In this document: one piece after another, positions 43,940 through 52,634 of the stretch
Layout of the letters: each line of letters begins with the position of its first letter
Numbering within the stretch: the first letter of the stretch is position 1
Source of the DNA: Opitutaceae bacterium
Lineage (GTDB): Bacteria; Verrucomicrobiota; Verrucomicrobiia; Opitutales; Opitutaceae
DNA length: 64,000 nucleotides
Assembly: GCA_018402455.1 (NCBI GenBank)
Contig: JAGYIG010000002.1
Coordinates: 121,890-185,889, forward strand
Reading direction: 5' to 3'
Translations under genes and position numbers: made by a program
The notes under the pieces: generated by a model
Seen by the model: only the letters and a program-made list of their open reading frames with translations
Told to the model about the DNA's origin: nothing
Database searches by the model: none

Positions 43940-44041
43940 CTAGATGCCTTTGATGGCCTCGAGACCTAAGTAAGTGTAGGTCAGTTTCGCTTTGTGGGAG
44001 CCATCTGGCCAGACCGGCCGTCTCCGGTGGTTTTTTGCCAT
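43940..44041 (-). pseudogene. C-terminal gene remnant (33 codons)
   Basis: A short frame from ATG 44041 ends at TAG 43940-43942 with residues VWPDGSHKAKLTYTYLGLEA, which look like the natural C-terminus of a larger protein: mixed polar and hydrophobic, no signal, a beta-like tail. No upstream continuation of the frame was found. With the missing DUF1080 start, it suggests a deletion or decay junction here. The parent family is not recognised. Confidence 0.35.
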
Positions 44042-44175
44042 GGTCCTGTAGGCGGAACAGTTTAGCCGGAGGCGAAAGATTTCACCACGTCCGAACTACT
44101 AGGCCCTTCAACGCGTGCAAGGTAAGGTCCACCGATTCATTCCTATGCTCATCTCATCCCACATAGTCGCCTTCT

Positions 44176-44192
44176 GGTTCTATAATAGAACC
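44176..44192 (+). promoter_or_regulatory. Palindromic operator enclosing a consensus -10 box
   Basis: GGTTCTAT-A-ATAGAACC is a perfect 8-bp inverted repeat around one base, and it contains TATAAT at 44181-44186. It sits 117 bp before the TonB receptor ATG. The best -35 position (about 44158-44163) is weak, which fits an activated or repressed promoter. A LacI- or GntR-like regulator is an inference; no regulator gene is in the window. Confidence 0.55.
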
Positions 44193-44308
44193 GAAGGATT
44201 GGGCTGTCGCTTCTGGCGGGTCGCGGTTTTTTTCACATTCAGTTCTGCGTGATGCAGGATATACCCCTGCCTCCAGTATACCCCCCACCCCCACCAAGTA
44301 TTAAGCCT

Positions 44309-46669
44309 ATGAAAGCGAATAACCTGTTATTGCAGCCGGCATCCCTGTGCTCCGGTTTGTTTATGGCGGCACTGAGTATGCCTTTGTCAGGACAGACCGT
44401 TGCGCCTGCTCCGGTGCCGTCCGAAGATGAGCCCATCACCATGTCCGTTTTTGAAGTTTCGACCGATAACGACATTGGGTACCAGTCGACCCGCGCCGCA
44501 GCGGTGACACGTATGGACACGCCCATCGAGGACATTCCGATGAATGTGACGGTGCTCAATCAGGAGTTTATGGAAGATACTTTGGCGCGCACCATGGAGG
44601 ACGTGCTGGAATACGTTCCCGGGTTTGTTTCCACCTCCAACAATGACGCTTGGGTGGTTCGTGGTTTCGGTAATGCGAATACCAAATTTCTCAATGGATT
44701 CTTACAACAGGAAAGCATTGGGAAAGTATCGATTGCCAACATAGAGCGTGTAGAGGTTTTAAAAGGGCCGGCGGCCGTTTTGTTTGGACAGGGAGGGTAT
44801 GCCGCCACCGTCAACCGTGTAACCAAACGTCCTTTGGGAAAAGCACATACCCAAATCCGGGGAAGCTATGTAAGTCCGCTGGATGCTTTCCGGGTCGAAC
44901 TCGATCATGGTGGGCCGATTGGGTCGCAGGGCTCACCCTTCCGCTACCGCATCAATGCGGTCTATGACGACGGCGACTATTGGCGAGAAATTACGCACCA
45001 AGAGAAGGCTTATGCGGGGTCGTTTTCCTGGCAGATGTCCAAGAAGACCTTGCTGGTATTGGACTACGTTGATGTGGTTGAGACCGATGGTGGGGCGGTT
45101 TGGCGCCAGCCGATGTGGCAAGGGGACCCTGACGGTTTTACACTTCCGAATGGTATGCGTCTGGAATACGGTGATAATCGGCAGGGCTATGCTGCCGAGG
45201 GCGACCAACGGCGTTGGAAGCGCGGATTCGCCATGGCAGACTTCCAGCATGCCTTTAGTGAAAACCTTCAGTTGCGCATCCAATTTTCCCGCGACACCAA
45301 GGACCAACTCTACGAGGAGCATCAACCCAGCCAAGGGTCGCTAACCTTTCTTCAGGACGCGGTATTGATGCCGCGCCGTTGGCGCACTCGTACCCAAGAC
45401 ATCACCAACCTTCGTTCGCGCAACGAACTGGTGGCCAAGTTTTCGACCGGTCCAGCCGAGCACCGCTTGCTGGCGGGCATCAGTTGGGACCAATCCTCTG
45501 GGTTGGTATGGAACCAAGATGGCCGTTACAACTACGGTGGGCTGAGGGCGAACGATGCTAATCTAAACCTCCAGTGGCCGACGCGCAACGTGGGCAGACG
45601 GCTGAACCATTATCCGAATCTGACTTTGGCCGAATTTCTCACCGATGTTCGCTTGGCCGGCTTCAATCCCAATATGCCGGGCCCAATCAATGTCATCAAT
45701 CCGGCTTTGTCGCCGCGTGTCCTTTCTGAGAGCGAGCGCCCGCCGCTGCTGGCGGGGGCCCGCAACCTCGATTTCAGCAAGAATCTCGAGTACTATTTGG
45801 CGGACGTGGCGTCCTTTTTTGATGGTCGATACTTCATGACCGGTGGTGTCCGTCGGACCGAAACCTACGACCGGCGCTACAATTCCACGACTGACCGTGT
45901 AACTAGAGAGGGCACGGCTGATTCCACCACCTACAGCACAGGTTTGGTTTGGCATTTGAACCGTAGTAAGAACGCCACGCTGTACGCCAACTTGAACAGC
46001 TCCTTCAATCCGGAATTCCGCCTACAGCCGGATGACACCCCTCTAAAACCAGAGGAAGGAAATCAAAAGGAAGCTGGTCTACGCTATAGTCTTAAAGATA
46101 ATCGTATTCAAGGAATGTTTTCTGTCTACGAAATCATCCAACAGAACGTGGCGATACCAGATAGTAGTCGTGACGATTGGTTTATCCAGATCGACGGCCT
46201 GCGGTCGCGAGGGTTTGAAGCCACGGTGAATTCCCGTTTCACGGAAAACTGGTCGGTTATGGGAGGCTATTCCTACACTGACTCGCGGGACACTACGACC
46301 GGCGCCAAGCAGAGATACTCGCCGTATCACATGTTTACGGCGTTCAATACCTACCGGTTTCGTGATGGCCGACTCAAGGGGCTTGATTTGAGTCTGGGTT
46401 CCATTTTCATCGGTTCCAGACCGATTGAGCCGGCTCCGCGGAACTCCTTGGGTGCGGCCACCACACCGCTTTGGACCATGCCAGGCGAGTGGCGGTTTGA
46501 TGGCGTGGTAAAATACAAACTGCCGACCAGCGGTAAAGTGAACTACACCATTGGACTTAAGGTAGCCAACCTACTCGATAACCAAAATATATTTAAGTTG
46601 GGCGATCGGGTTTCGTATCAGCGGCAGCCCGGACGTACTTACGCGTTTAATCTAAGCGCCAGATTCTAA
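44309..46669 (+). CDS. TonB-dependent outer-membrane receptor
   Basis: A 786-aa receptor starting at ATG 44309 (MKANNLLLQPASLCSGLFMAALSMPLSGQ, signal peptide); the ATG at 44249 is less likely. The N-terminal segment ITMSVFEVSTDNDIGYQSTRA is the verrucomicrobial TonB-box-like start. The plug domain follows (DIPMNVTVLNQEFMEDTLARTMEDVLEYVPGF, VRGFGN, IERVEVLKGPAAVLFGQGG), then a beta-barrel ending in the Phe-terminated NLSARF. It would bring a glycan fragment or other ligand across the outer membrane with TonB/ExbBD energy. It heads the catabolic locus. Confidence 0.95.
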   Translation: MKANNLLLQPASLCSGLFMAALSMPLSGQTVAPAPVPSEDEPITMSVFEVSTDNDIGYQSTRAAAVTRMDTPIEDIPMNVTVLNQEFMEDTLARTMEDVLEYVPGFVSTSNNDAWVVRGFGNANTKFLNGFLQQESIGKVSIANIERVEVLKGPAAVLFGQGGYAATVNRVTKRPLGKAHTQIRGSYVSPLDAFRVELDHGGPIGSQGSPFRYRINAVYDDGDYWREITHQEKAYAGSFSWQMSKKTLLVLDYVDVVETDGGAVWRQPMWQGDPDGFTLPNGMRLEYGDNRQGYAAEGDQRRWKRGFAMADFQHAFSENLQLRIQFSRDTKDQLYEEHQPSQGSLTFLQDAVLMPRRWRTRTQDITNLRSRNELVAKFSTGPAEHRLLAGISWDQSSGLVWNQDGRYNYGGLRANDANLNLQWPTRNVGRRLNHYPNLTLAEFLTDVRLAGFNPNMPGPINVINPALSPRVLSESERPPLLAGARNLDFSKNLEYYLADVASFFDGRYFMTGGVRRTETYDRRYNSTTDRVTREGTADSTTYSTGLVWHLNRSKNATLYANLNSSFNPEFRLQPDDTPLKPEEGNQKEAGLRYSLKDNRIQGMFSVYEIIQQNVAIPDSSRDDWFIQIDGLRSRGFEATVNSRFTENWSVMGGYSYTDSRDTTTGAKQRYSPYHMFTAFNTYRFRDGRLKGLDLSLGSIFIGSRPIEPAPRNSLGAATTPLWTMPGEWRFDGVVKYKLPTSGKVNYTIGLKVANLLDNQNIFKLGDRVSYQRQPGRTYAFNLSARF

Positions 46670-46756
46670 AATCCGCGCCAACTATTGATGGGGGCATGGT
46701 CATCAATTTGGTGATTGTGTCCCCGTTTTTTTGAACAACGGAAAATTGAGATTTAT

Positions 46757-47944
46757 ATGAAATACCAGACGTTGATGATGTTGGGCCTGTTACAAGCATT
46801 GGTCCTGCCGAATTTTCTCCACGCCGAGACCGGGGCCCATCGTGGTGACGTACGCGACGTGAGAGTGTTGCGCAAAGTAGAGCAGCATCCCGAGGCGTGG
46901 CGTGTCTGGCAGCCGTATATTATACAGGGTGAGCGCCCCCGGCAATTGATTGTGGCCTATGGTGCGATGACCAATGGGAAAAAAGACATGGGCGATATCA
47001 TGGCGGTAGTTTCCAATAACGATGGAGACACGTGGAGTGAGCCGGTCTATGTGTTCAATCACAACGTGCGCCAGGGCGCGGTGCAGTTCGCCTACGCAAA
47101 CCCGGTGCTGTACCGGGTGAGGGGGCAGAAGGTCGTTTGGTGTTTTGCGATGCGCTGTTCAATTCAGCAGGAGAACAGTGAGGAATCCACGCTGGTGGCA
47201 GCTTACACGGCCGACGGGGGAAGCACATGGGTGCCAGTGGAACTGGCTATGCACTACACCGGCTCCTTGATCACCAATGATGGCATTATTGAGACGGTCA
47301 TTGGGGACCAGCGTCGGTTTTTGCTGCCCGCCCACCGCAATACTCTGGCATCGGATCCCCGTGGTTCACGTGACCATTTCATCCTGAGCAGTAGCAGTCT
47401 GCTGGAGTGGAAATTGGAGGCCTACATCCCGCAGCCGGAAACGGCTCGGGTCTTCTTGCACGAGGGCAACCTCACCCAAGGTGACCTGCCGGATGAGCTC
47501 AAAATCGTAATGCGCACCGCCGACTATGACGACACCGCCCTGACCACTCAACCGCCCCGAGCCTACTCTAGCGTGAGCCGGGATGGCGGTCGCACCTGGA
47601 GTGTGGCTAAGGAAGAGCCGGAGCTGCACAACAGCAAGGCCAAGGGGTTCTTCCGGCGGCTGGCCAACGGGGGACACCTCTACGTTTACAACGATGGCCC
47701 GCCCCAGAGGGGCATCGCGCCCGGGTTTCCCCACGGTGGGCGCACGAGCCTGAAATTTAAGGTCAAGCCGGCCAACGGGTCATGGGGCGAGGAACGGGTG
47801 TTCTACGATGCGGGGATCAAAAACTCGTATCCCACGCTGATCGAGGTTTCGCCCGGCGAATTCCGGGCGGTATGGGACAGTGGCACCGAGCGCACTCCGC
47901 GCACGCACATCTCCTTTGGGAAATTCACATTAAAGGCTCAATAA
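46757..47944 (+). CDS. Secreted sialidase-fold (BNR/Asp-box) protein, copy 1
   Basis: A 395-aa exported six-bladed propeller. The start is ATG 46757 (MKYQTLMMLGLLQALVLP, signal peptide); ATG 46715 only adds an unlikely leader. Asp boxes are SNNDGDTWS (86-94), TADGGSTWV and SRDGGRTWS. The N-terminal FRIP of classical sialidases is replaced by RVWQP (49-53), followed by DMGDI (77-81). Later, GGRTSL could supply another Arg of the triad, and NSYPTL matches the catalytic-Tyr region. It is probably an exo-glycosidase or a related sugar-acid-releasing enzyme; sialic acid is not proven. The stop is 2 bp before the aldolase start. Confidence 0.75.
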   Translation: MKYQTLMMLGLLQALVLPNFLHAETGAHRGDVRDVRVLRKVEQHPEAWRVWQPYIIQGERPRQLIVAYGAMTNGKKDMGDIMAVVSNNDGDTWSEPVYVFNHNVRQGAVQFAYANPVLYRVRGQKVVWCFAMRCSIQQENSEESTLVAAYTADGGSTWVPVELAMHYTGSLITNDGIIETVIGDQRRFLLPAHRNTLASDPRGSRDHFILSSSSLLEWKLEAYIPQPETARVFLHEGNLTQGDLPDELKIVMRTADYDDTALTTQPPRAYSSVSRDGGRTWSVAKEEPELHNSKAKGFFRRLANGGHLYVYNDGPPQRGIAPGFPHGGRTSLKFKVKPANGSWGEERVFYDAGIKNSYPTLIEVSPGEFRAVWDSGTERTPRTHISFGKFTLKAQ

Positions 47945-47946
47945 CC

Positions 47947-48768
47947 ATGACCGGACGGGAAATACAACAACGGCTGAAAGGAGGGGACCCGCTTTTTGGC
48001 TCCCTCATCGTCTCTCCTTCGCCCCGCTGGCCGGCCATGGTGGCCGGTTGTGGTTTGGATTTTGTGTTTATCGACACCGAGCACATTGCCCTCGATCGCG
48101 CCCAGTTGTCTTGGATGTGTCAGACCTATGCCGCCTTGGGACTTCCCCCGTTGGTGCGGATACCGTCGCCGGATCCCTACCAAGCGTGCATGGTTTTGGA
48201 TGGCGGGGCGGCAGGCGTCATTGCACCCTATGTCGAGAGCGTGGCCGAGGTGCGGGCCATTCGGGGAGCGGTTAAGTTCCGCCCGCTCAAAGGAGCCAAG
48301 CTGAGTTCTGCATTAGCCGCGCCAGAGGACATGGAGCCGTCGCTGCGCAATCTTTGGCGGAAGCATAACGCGGACAAACTTTTCATTATCAACATCGAGA
48401 GCCAGCCGGCCTTGGATCGACTTGATGAGCTATTAGCCGTACCTGATTTGGATGCGGTGCTGATCGGGCCGCACGACTTGTCCTGTAGTCTGGGGTTGCC
48501 AGAGGAATACGATCATCCGCGTTTCCTCGAGGCCTGCGGCACGATATTCCGCAAAGCTCGGGCGGCTGGGGTGGGGGCGGGAATCCACTTTTGGGGTAAC
48601 TTGGAACAGCAGAGTCGCTGGTTTGAACTCGGAGCCAATCTGCTCATCCACAGCGCCGATATCACACTTTTTGAGAAGCACTTGAAACTAGAATTGTCCG
48701 AGATCAAACGCGCCGCCGGCGTGGTGGGCGAGCCGTTGTCCCAGCTCGCCATCGAAACAGTGGTTTGA
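47947..48768 (+). CDS. HpcH/HpaI-type aldolase
   Basis: A 273-aa class II pyruvate aldolase of the HpcH/HpaI family, starting at ATG 47947. Typical blocks are LDFVFIDTEHIALD, LPPLVRIPSPDPYQACMVLDGGAAGVIAPYVES with the catalytic Arg, and the metal-site Glu and Asp in INIESQPALDRLDE and LDAVLIGPHDLSCSLG. It splits a 4-hydroxy-2-keto acid into pyruvate and an aldehyde (for example 2-keto-3-deoxy-rhamnonate). The cytoplasmic location contrasts with its exported neighbours, so it should act after uptake. It sits between the two sialidase-fold paralogues. Confidence 0.92.
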   Translation: MTGREIQQRLKGGDPLFGSLIVSPSPRWPAMVAGCGLDFVFIDTEHIALDRAQLSWMCQTYAALGLPPLVRIPSPDPYQACMVLDGGAAGVIAPYVESVAEVRAIRGAVKFRPLKGAKLSSALAAPEDMEPSLRNLWRKHNADKLFIINIESQPALDRLDELLAVPDLDAVLIGPHDLSCSLGLPEEYDHPRFLEACGTIFRKARAAGVGAGIHFWGNLEQQSRWFELGANLLIHSADITLFEKHLKLELSEIKRAAGVVGEPLSQLAIETVV

Positions 48769-48835
48769 GGCAGGGTCTCACACCAAGTCACGACACCCGA
48801 CCCATCGCTTCTCCTCTATTACGTCCTACTCGTCC

Positions 48836-50047
48836 ATGAAAACCTCCCTCATCCTCACCTTCTTGATCGCGTTGAGTCCAACCGTGCTTGGGGCGCTGCG
48901 TCAGGTTCCCGCCCCTGTCGCGACTTTTGAGGGAGACGTACGTGAGATCCGGGTGGTGGATCATGTGCAAAACCACCCGGGGTTCCACCGGATTTGGCAA
49001 CCTTACATTGCCCAATGGAACGTCGGTGCCGGCGGGCGCCGGCACTTGGTGGTGGCCTATGGCGCGCAGTTGGAGGGCAAAACCGACATGGGTGACATCA
49101 TGTGCGTGGTGTCACGGGATGACGGCGACACCTGGACGGCGCCCATCAAAATTTTCGACCACCGAGAGCGCCAAGGGCTTTTGCAGTTTGGCTATGCCAA
49201 TGCCATTTTGTTCAAGCCTGAGGGTCATGACGTGCTCTGGTGTTTCGCGATGCGCAGTCCGCTCACGCCGCGGAACAGCGAAGAGGGACAGTTGGTCGGC
49301 GCCTACAGCCCCGATGGGGGATTCTCGTGGATACCCGTGGAGTTGGCGATGCACTACACCGGACATATGATCGTGGTGGCGGGGCCAATGGAGACCACCA
49401 TTGAGGGAAAGAAACGGTATCTGTTGCCCGCGCACCGCAATACCCTGCAGAAAGATCCTTTCGGGGATCGGGAGCATTTTGTGCTGAGCAGCTCCAACCT
49501 GCTGGAATGGCGCTTGGAGGCCTTCATCCCGCAGCCGGCGAGCGGACCGAAGGTATTTCTCCATGAGGGCAACATTGCTCCCGGCGACCAAGCCGGAGAG
49601 TTGAAGATCGTCATGCGCACAGCTGATTACATCGATGATAGCCAAACGACGGATCCGCCCCGGGCCTACTCCAGCGTGAGCCGCGATTGGGGGCGGAGCT
49701 GGACACCGGCGGTCCCGGAACCCGCCTTGCATAACGCCAAGTCGAAGGGCTTTTTCGGCCGCATGGCCGATGGGACCCACATCTATGTTTACAGTGACGG
49801 GCCGCAGCAGCGCGACCGCAGCTGGCCCGGGTTTCCCCACGGCGGGCGCACGTCACTCCGTTATAAGATCAAACCAACGGGGGGAGAATGGAGCGAAGAA
49901 CGCACGTTTTTCCATGCGGGCATCAAGAATTCCTACCCAACCCTGATCGAAGTGGCGCCGCGGGAGTTTAGGGCGGTTTGGGATAGCGGCACCGAGAGTC
50001 AGGCTCGCACGCACATTCAATTTGGGAAATTGATTATAAGTAAGTGA
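48836..50047 (+). CDS. Secreted sialidase-fold (BNR/Asp-box) protein, copy 2
   Basis: A 403-aa paralogue of the protein at 46757, with a signal peptide (MKTSLILTFLIALSPTVLG). It keeps the same motifs: RIWQP, DMGDI, Asp box SRDDGDTWT, LVGAYSPDGGFSW, LPAHRNTL, GGRTSLRYKIK and NSYPTLIEV. The two are clearly related along their length, by eye about 55-60 percent identical. Duplication with retention of both suggests two linkages or two cellular sites. It follows the aldolase after 67 bp. Confidence 0.78.
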   Translation: MKTSLILTFLIALSPTVLGALRQVPAPVATFEGDVREIRVVDHVQNHPGFHRIWQPYIAQWNVGAGGRRHLVVAYGAQLEGKTDMGDIMCVVSRDDGDTWTAPIKIFDHRERQGLLQFGYANAILFKPEGHDVLWCFAMRSPLTPRNSEEGQLVGAYSPDGGFSWIPVELAMHYTGHMIVVAGPMETTIEGKKRYLLPAHRNTLQKDPFGDREHFVLSSSNLLEWRLEAFIPQPASGPKVFLHEGNIAPGDQAGELKIVMRTADYIDDSQTTDPPRAYSSVSRDWGRSWTPAVPEPALHNAKSKGFFGRMADGTHIYVYSDGPQQRDRSWPGFPHGGRTSLRYKIKPTGGEWSEERTFFHAGIKNSYPTLIEVAPREFRAVWDSGTESQARTHIQFGKLIISK

Positions 50048-50398
50048 ACTCGATGACGGACCGCCCGTTTCATGTTAGGGTTAGAATTGATTGGTTGTGA
50101 TGTATTTGAAAGGGTTAGGCCCTGCATAGAGGAGAGCCGTTCATCAAACCGGAGACAGTATATTGAATTCAATAAACAGGCCCTAGGCCATGCTACCATG
50201 ACATGCGTGATAGAATATCGATCGACGAATGTGCGCATGGTTCCATCTTTTAACCAATGGATCAAGTAACCGATGCATGACTCTTACTGTAACCAGCTCA
50301 TTTGAAGACCTCACCTAGGCAAGTCATCATTCGCCCGTTCCCTGTTGTCTCATCCATTCCGTTTCCAGCTATTGGCACACTTACAGCCCCTTCTTGTC
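50048..50398. other. Lower-GC gap with a 14-bp palindrome
   Basis: This 351-bp gap is noticeably richer in A and T than the flanks. It holds the perfect palindrome TATTGAATTCAATA (50161-50174). Short frames exist on both strands but show no motif, signal or codon bias. It may carry an internal promoter for the sulfatase and downstream genes. Confidence 0.5.
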
Positions 50399-51871
50399 AT
50401 GATGTCCTGGCGAAGTCTTGTGGTCGCGATGTTGCTTTCTCTATGGGCGGCTGGTTTCGTGCGCTCCGCCCCCGTCACCCGGCCAAACATCCTGTTTATT
50501 GCGGCCGACGACCTTAGGTGTGAACTGGGGGCCTATGCTGATGAGGCGGTGCATACACCCCACCTAGATGGCTTGGCGGCGGCGGGTACCGTTTTTCTGC
50601 GGGCCTACACTCAGCAAGCGGTCTGCAACCCCTCGCGTGCTTCCATGCTCACGGGTCTGCGGCCGGATACGCTGCAGGTGTGGGACTTGCGCGCGCATTT
50701 TCGCGAGCACCAACCGGACTTGGTCACCTTGCCCCAGCATTTCAAAGCGCACGGGTACCGCGCCATCAGCTTGGGCAAGATCTTTCACAATCAGGCCGGC
50801 CGCTTCCATCCCCCGATGCCCTTCGCCGATCCCATCTCGTGGTCGGAGCCTCCCCGCTGGTCCGATGGCGCTCACTGGGAGGATTGGGTGGTGCCGGGCT
50901 CGGACGCCGGTCCCGAACGCAAGCAGGGAGCCGTGCAATGCCTGGACGTCCCCGACGACGCCTATTGGGACGGGCAAATTGCGCAGGCCGCCGTCGAGGA
51001 GTTGCAGCGCCTGCACCTGCGCAATGAGCCCTTTTTTCTGGCGGTCGGTTTTTGGAAACCGCACCTGCCTTTCAACGCGCCGAAACGTTACTGGGACCTC
51101 TATGATCGGGCCTCGCTGGCGCCTCCCGTGCCGGACCGACCGGCGGTTGGGGCTCCACTCTTGGCCGACAACCTAGGCTGGGAACTGCGCACTTACCTGG
51201 GTGTCCCCAAGGAAGGAGAGCTGCCGGAAGCCATGGTGGCCGAACTCCGCCACGGTCATCTCGCCGCGATCTCTTTCCTCGATGCGCAAGTGGGTAAGGT
51301 GTTGGCGGAATTGGACCGGCTCGGTTTGGCTGATAATACCATTGTGGTTTTTTGGAGTGACCATGGCTTGCACGTGGGGGAGAGGGGGCTGTGGGGCAAG
51401 GCCACCAACTACGAAATCGACGCGCGAGCACCGCTCCTTATCTCCGCGCCGGGGTTTGCCCCTGGGCGAACGGAAAGCCCGGTGGAGTTTGTCGACATCT
51501 ATCCCACCTTGGTGGAGCTTTCCAGCCTGCCGTTGCCACGCCAGTCCTTGGAGGGAGCTAGTTTGGTGCCCTTGTTGCGCCAGCCGGACGCTCCCGGCAA
51601 GGAATACGCTGTCTCGCAGCACCCCCGACCCTGGCCCGCCCATGCCGACAACCCACCCACTCATATGGGCTACACGATACGCTCGGCCAGGCACCGCTAC
51701 ATCGAATGGCGCGAGTGGCCCGTCGGCGCGGTCACCGCCGTTGAGCTCTACGATCATGAACGGGATCCGGCTGAATCCGTCAACGTGGCGGACGCGCCGG
51801 AGTATGCCGAAGTGCGCGACCGCCTTCGGCAGGCACTGGCGCAGCGCGTGCCGGCGCGGCTCGCCCCTTGA
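50399..51871 (+). CDS. Secreted iduronate-sulfatase-like sulfatase
   Basis: A 490-aa sulfatase from ATG 50399 (MMSWRSLVVAMLLSLWAAGF, signal peptide); the ATG at 50345 is less likely. RPNILFIAADDLRCELGAY carries metal-site acids; the formylglycine motif is C76-N-P-S-R80. Blocks FFLAVGFWKPHLPFNAPKRYWDLYD and VVFWSDHGLHVGERGLWGKATNYE are hallmarks of the iduronate-2-sulfatase group. It would remove sulfate from the glycan handled by this locus. The RraA-like gene follows by 13 bp. Confidence 0.94.
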   Translation: MMSWRSLVVAMLLSLWAAGFVRSAPVTRPNILFIAADDLRCELGAYADEAVHTPHLDGLAAAGTVFLRAYTQQAVCNPSRASMLTGLRPDTLQVWDLRAHFREHQPDLVTLPQHFKAHGYRAISLGKIFHNQAGRFHPPMPFADPISWSEPPRWSDGAHWEDWVVPGSDAGPERKQGAVQCLDVPDDAYWDGQIAQAAVEELQRLHLRNEPFFLAVGFWKPHLPFNAPKRYWDLYDRASLAPPVPDRPAVGAPLLADNLGWELRTYLGVPKEGELPEAMVAELRHGHLAAISFLDAQVGKVLAELDRLGLADNTIVVFWSDHGLHVGERGLWGKATNYEIDARAPLLISAPGFAPGRTESPVEFVDIYPTLVELSSLPLPRQSLEGASLVPLLRQPDAPGKEYAVSQHPRPWPAHADNPPTHMGYTIRSARHRYIEWREWPVGAVTAVELYDHERDPAESVNVADAPEYAEVRDRLRQALAQRVPARLAP

Positions 51872-51884
51872 AGCTATTCTAACC

Positions 51885-52634
51885 ATGCCCTCACTCACCG
51901 CCGCCCAATTGCACAAACTCAAGCGCTGGAATACTCCGAGCATCGCCAACGCGCTGGAGCAGGTTTCACGGGCGGATCCCCTCGACATCGTAAACCGGGA
52001 TGAAACCCATGATTTCATGCCCGAGCTGGGGCCCATGGTGGGTTACGCGATGACCGTGGTAATTTCCGGAGGTGACCCCCGGCCCAAACAAGAGCACCCG
52101 GACAATTTTGACCGTTACCGCGAGTACCTCGCGTCCATGCCTGGCCCCAAAATCGTGGTGGTACAGGATCTGGACCGTCCGAGCTGCCATGGGTCGATCT
52201 GGGGGGAGGTGGGTGCCGTCACCGCACGGGCCCTGGGTTGTGTCGGCACCATCACCGACGGGGCCATCCGCGACCTCGACGAGATGAAGGCGGCGGGGTT
52301 CCAAGCGATCGCCCGCCGCCTGGCCGTGAGCCATGCGCATTGCTGGCCGTTGCGTTGGGGTGGGGAGGTGGAGGTCTTTGGCACCAAGGTCCGACCCGGG
52401 CAGTTGATTCACGCGGATAAACACGGTTTCATCCTCATCCCGCGCGACGGGCAGAGGCGGCTGCTGGAGGCGGCCCGTTTCATGGATGACAACGAGTGCG
52501 ATACGGTTATTCCCGCGGGCACCGCCACCGCCGGGCTGAGCACCGCCGAGATCCTGGCCGGTATGCAGGCCGCCGGAGCGCGCTTCGGGTCCAACACCCG
52601 GCGAAAATTTGGGCGGACGGGGGAATGGAAATGA
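51885..52634 (+). CDS. RraA-family aldolase or decarboxylase-like protein
   Basis: A 249-aa RraA-fold protein starting at ATG 51885 (MPSLTAAQLHKLKRWNTPSIANAL). The core GSIWGEVGAVTARALGCVGTITDGAIRDLDEMKA is the family signature, with the conserved Asp and Arg of DGAIRD, and VEVFGTKVRPGQLIHADKHGFILIP is the second family block. RraA-like enzymes include 4-hydroxy-4-methyl-2-oxoglutarate aldolases and oxaloacetate decarboxylases; a role as RNase E regulator is less likely in this setting. It probably acts on a keto acid from the imported sugar. Its TGA overlaps the next ATG (52631) as ATGA. Confidence 0.85.
   Translation: MPSLTAAQLHKLKRWNTPSIANALEQVSRADPLDIVNRDETHDFMPELGPMVGYAMTVVISGGDPRPKQEHPDNFDRYREYLASMPGPKIVVVQDLDRPSCHGSIWGEVGAVTARALGCVGTITDGAIRDLDEMKAAGFQAIARRLAVSHAHCWPLRWGGEVEVFGTKVRPGQLIHADKHGFILIPRDGQRRLLEAARFMDDNECDTVIPAGTATAGLSTAEILAGMQAAGARFGSNTRRKFGRTGEWK

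Larger units (their letters stand above)
43914..44308. other. Intergenic region with regulatory sequence for the catabolic locus
   Basis: This 395-bp gap separates the minus-strand DUF1080 gene from the plus-strand TonB receptor. It holds the 33-codon remnant (43940-44041) and a perfect palindrome (44176-44192). A pyrimidine-rich stretch, CCCCCCACCCCCACC, precedes the receptor start. Confidence 0.6.

Noticed and set aside
46757..50047. Confident call of sialic-acid release (NanH)
   Set aside because: FRIP is altered and no sialic-acid lyase, kinase or epimerase is nearby, so only the fold is called.
50017..50269. Two overlapping short frames (one per strand) in the gap before the sulfatase
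   Set aside because: No motif or bias; the minus frame runs into the end of the propeller gene. The AT-richer composition opens frames less by GC skew, but nothing supports either.
51885..52634. RNase E regulator RraA
   Set aside because: The name comes from one E. coli member. Placement among glycan genes and the DGAIRD aldolase site favour a metabolic enzyme.
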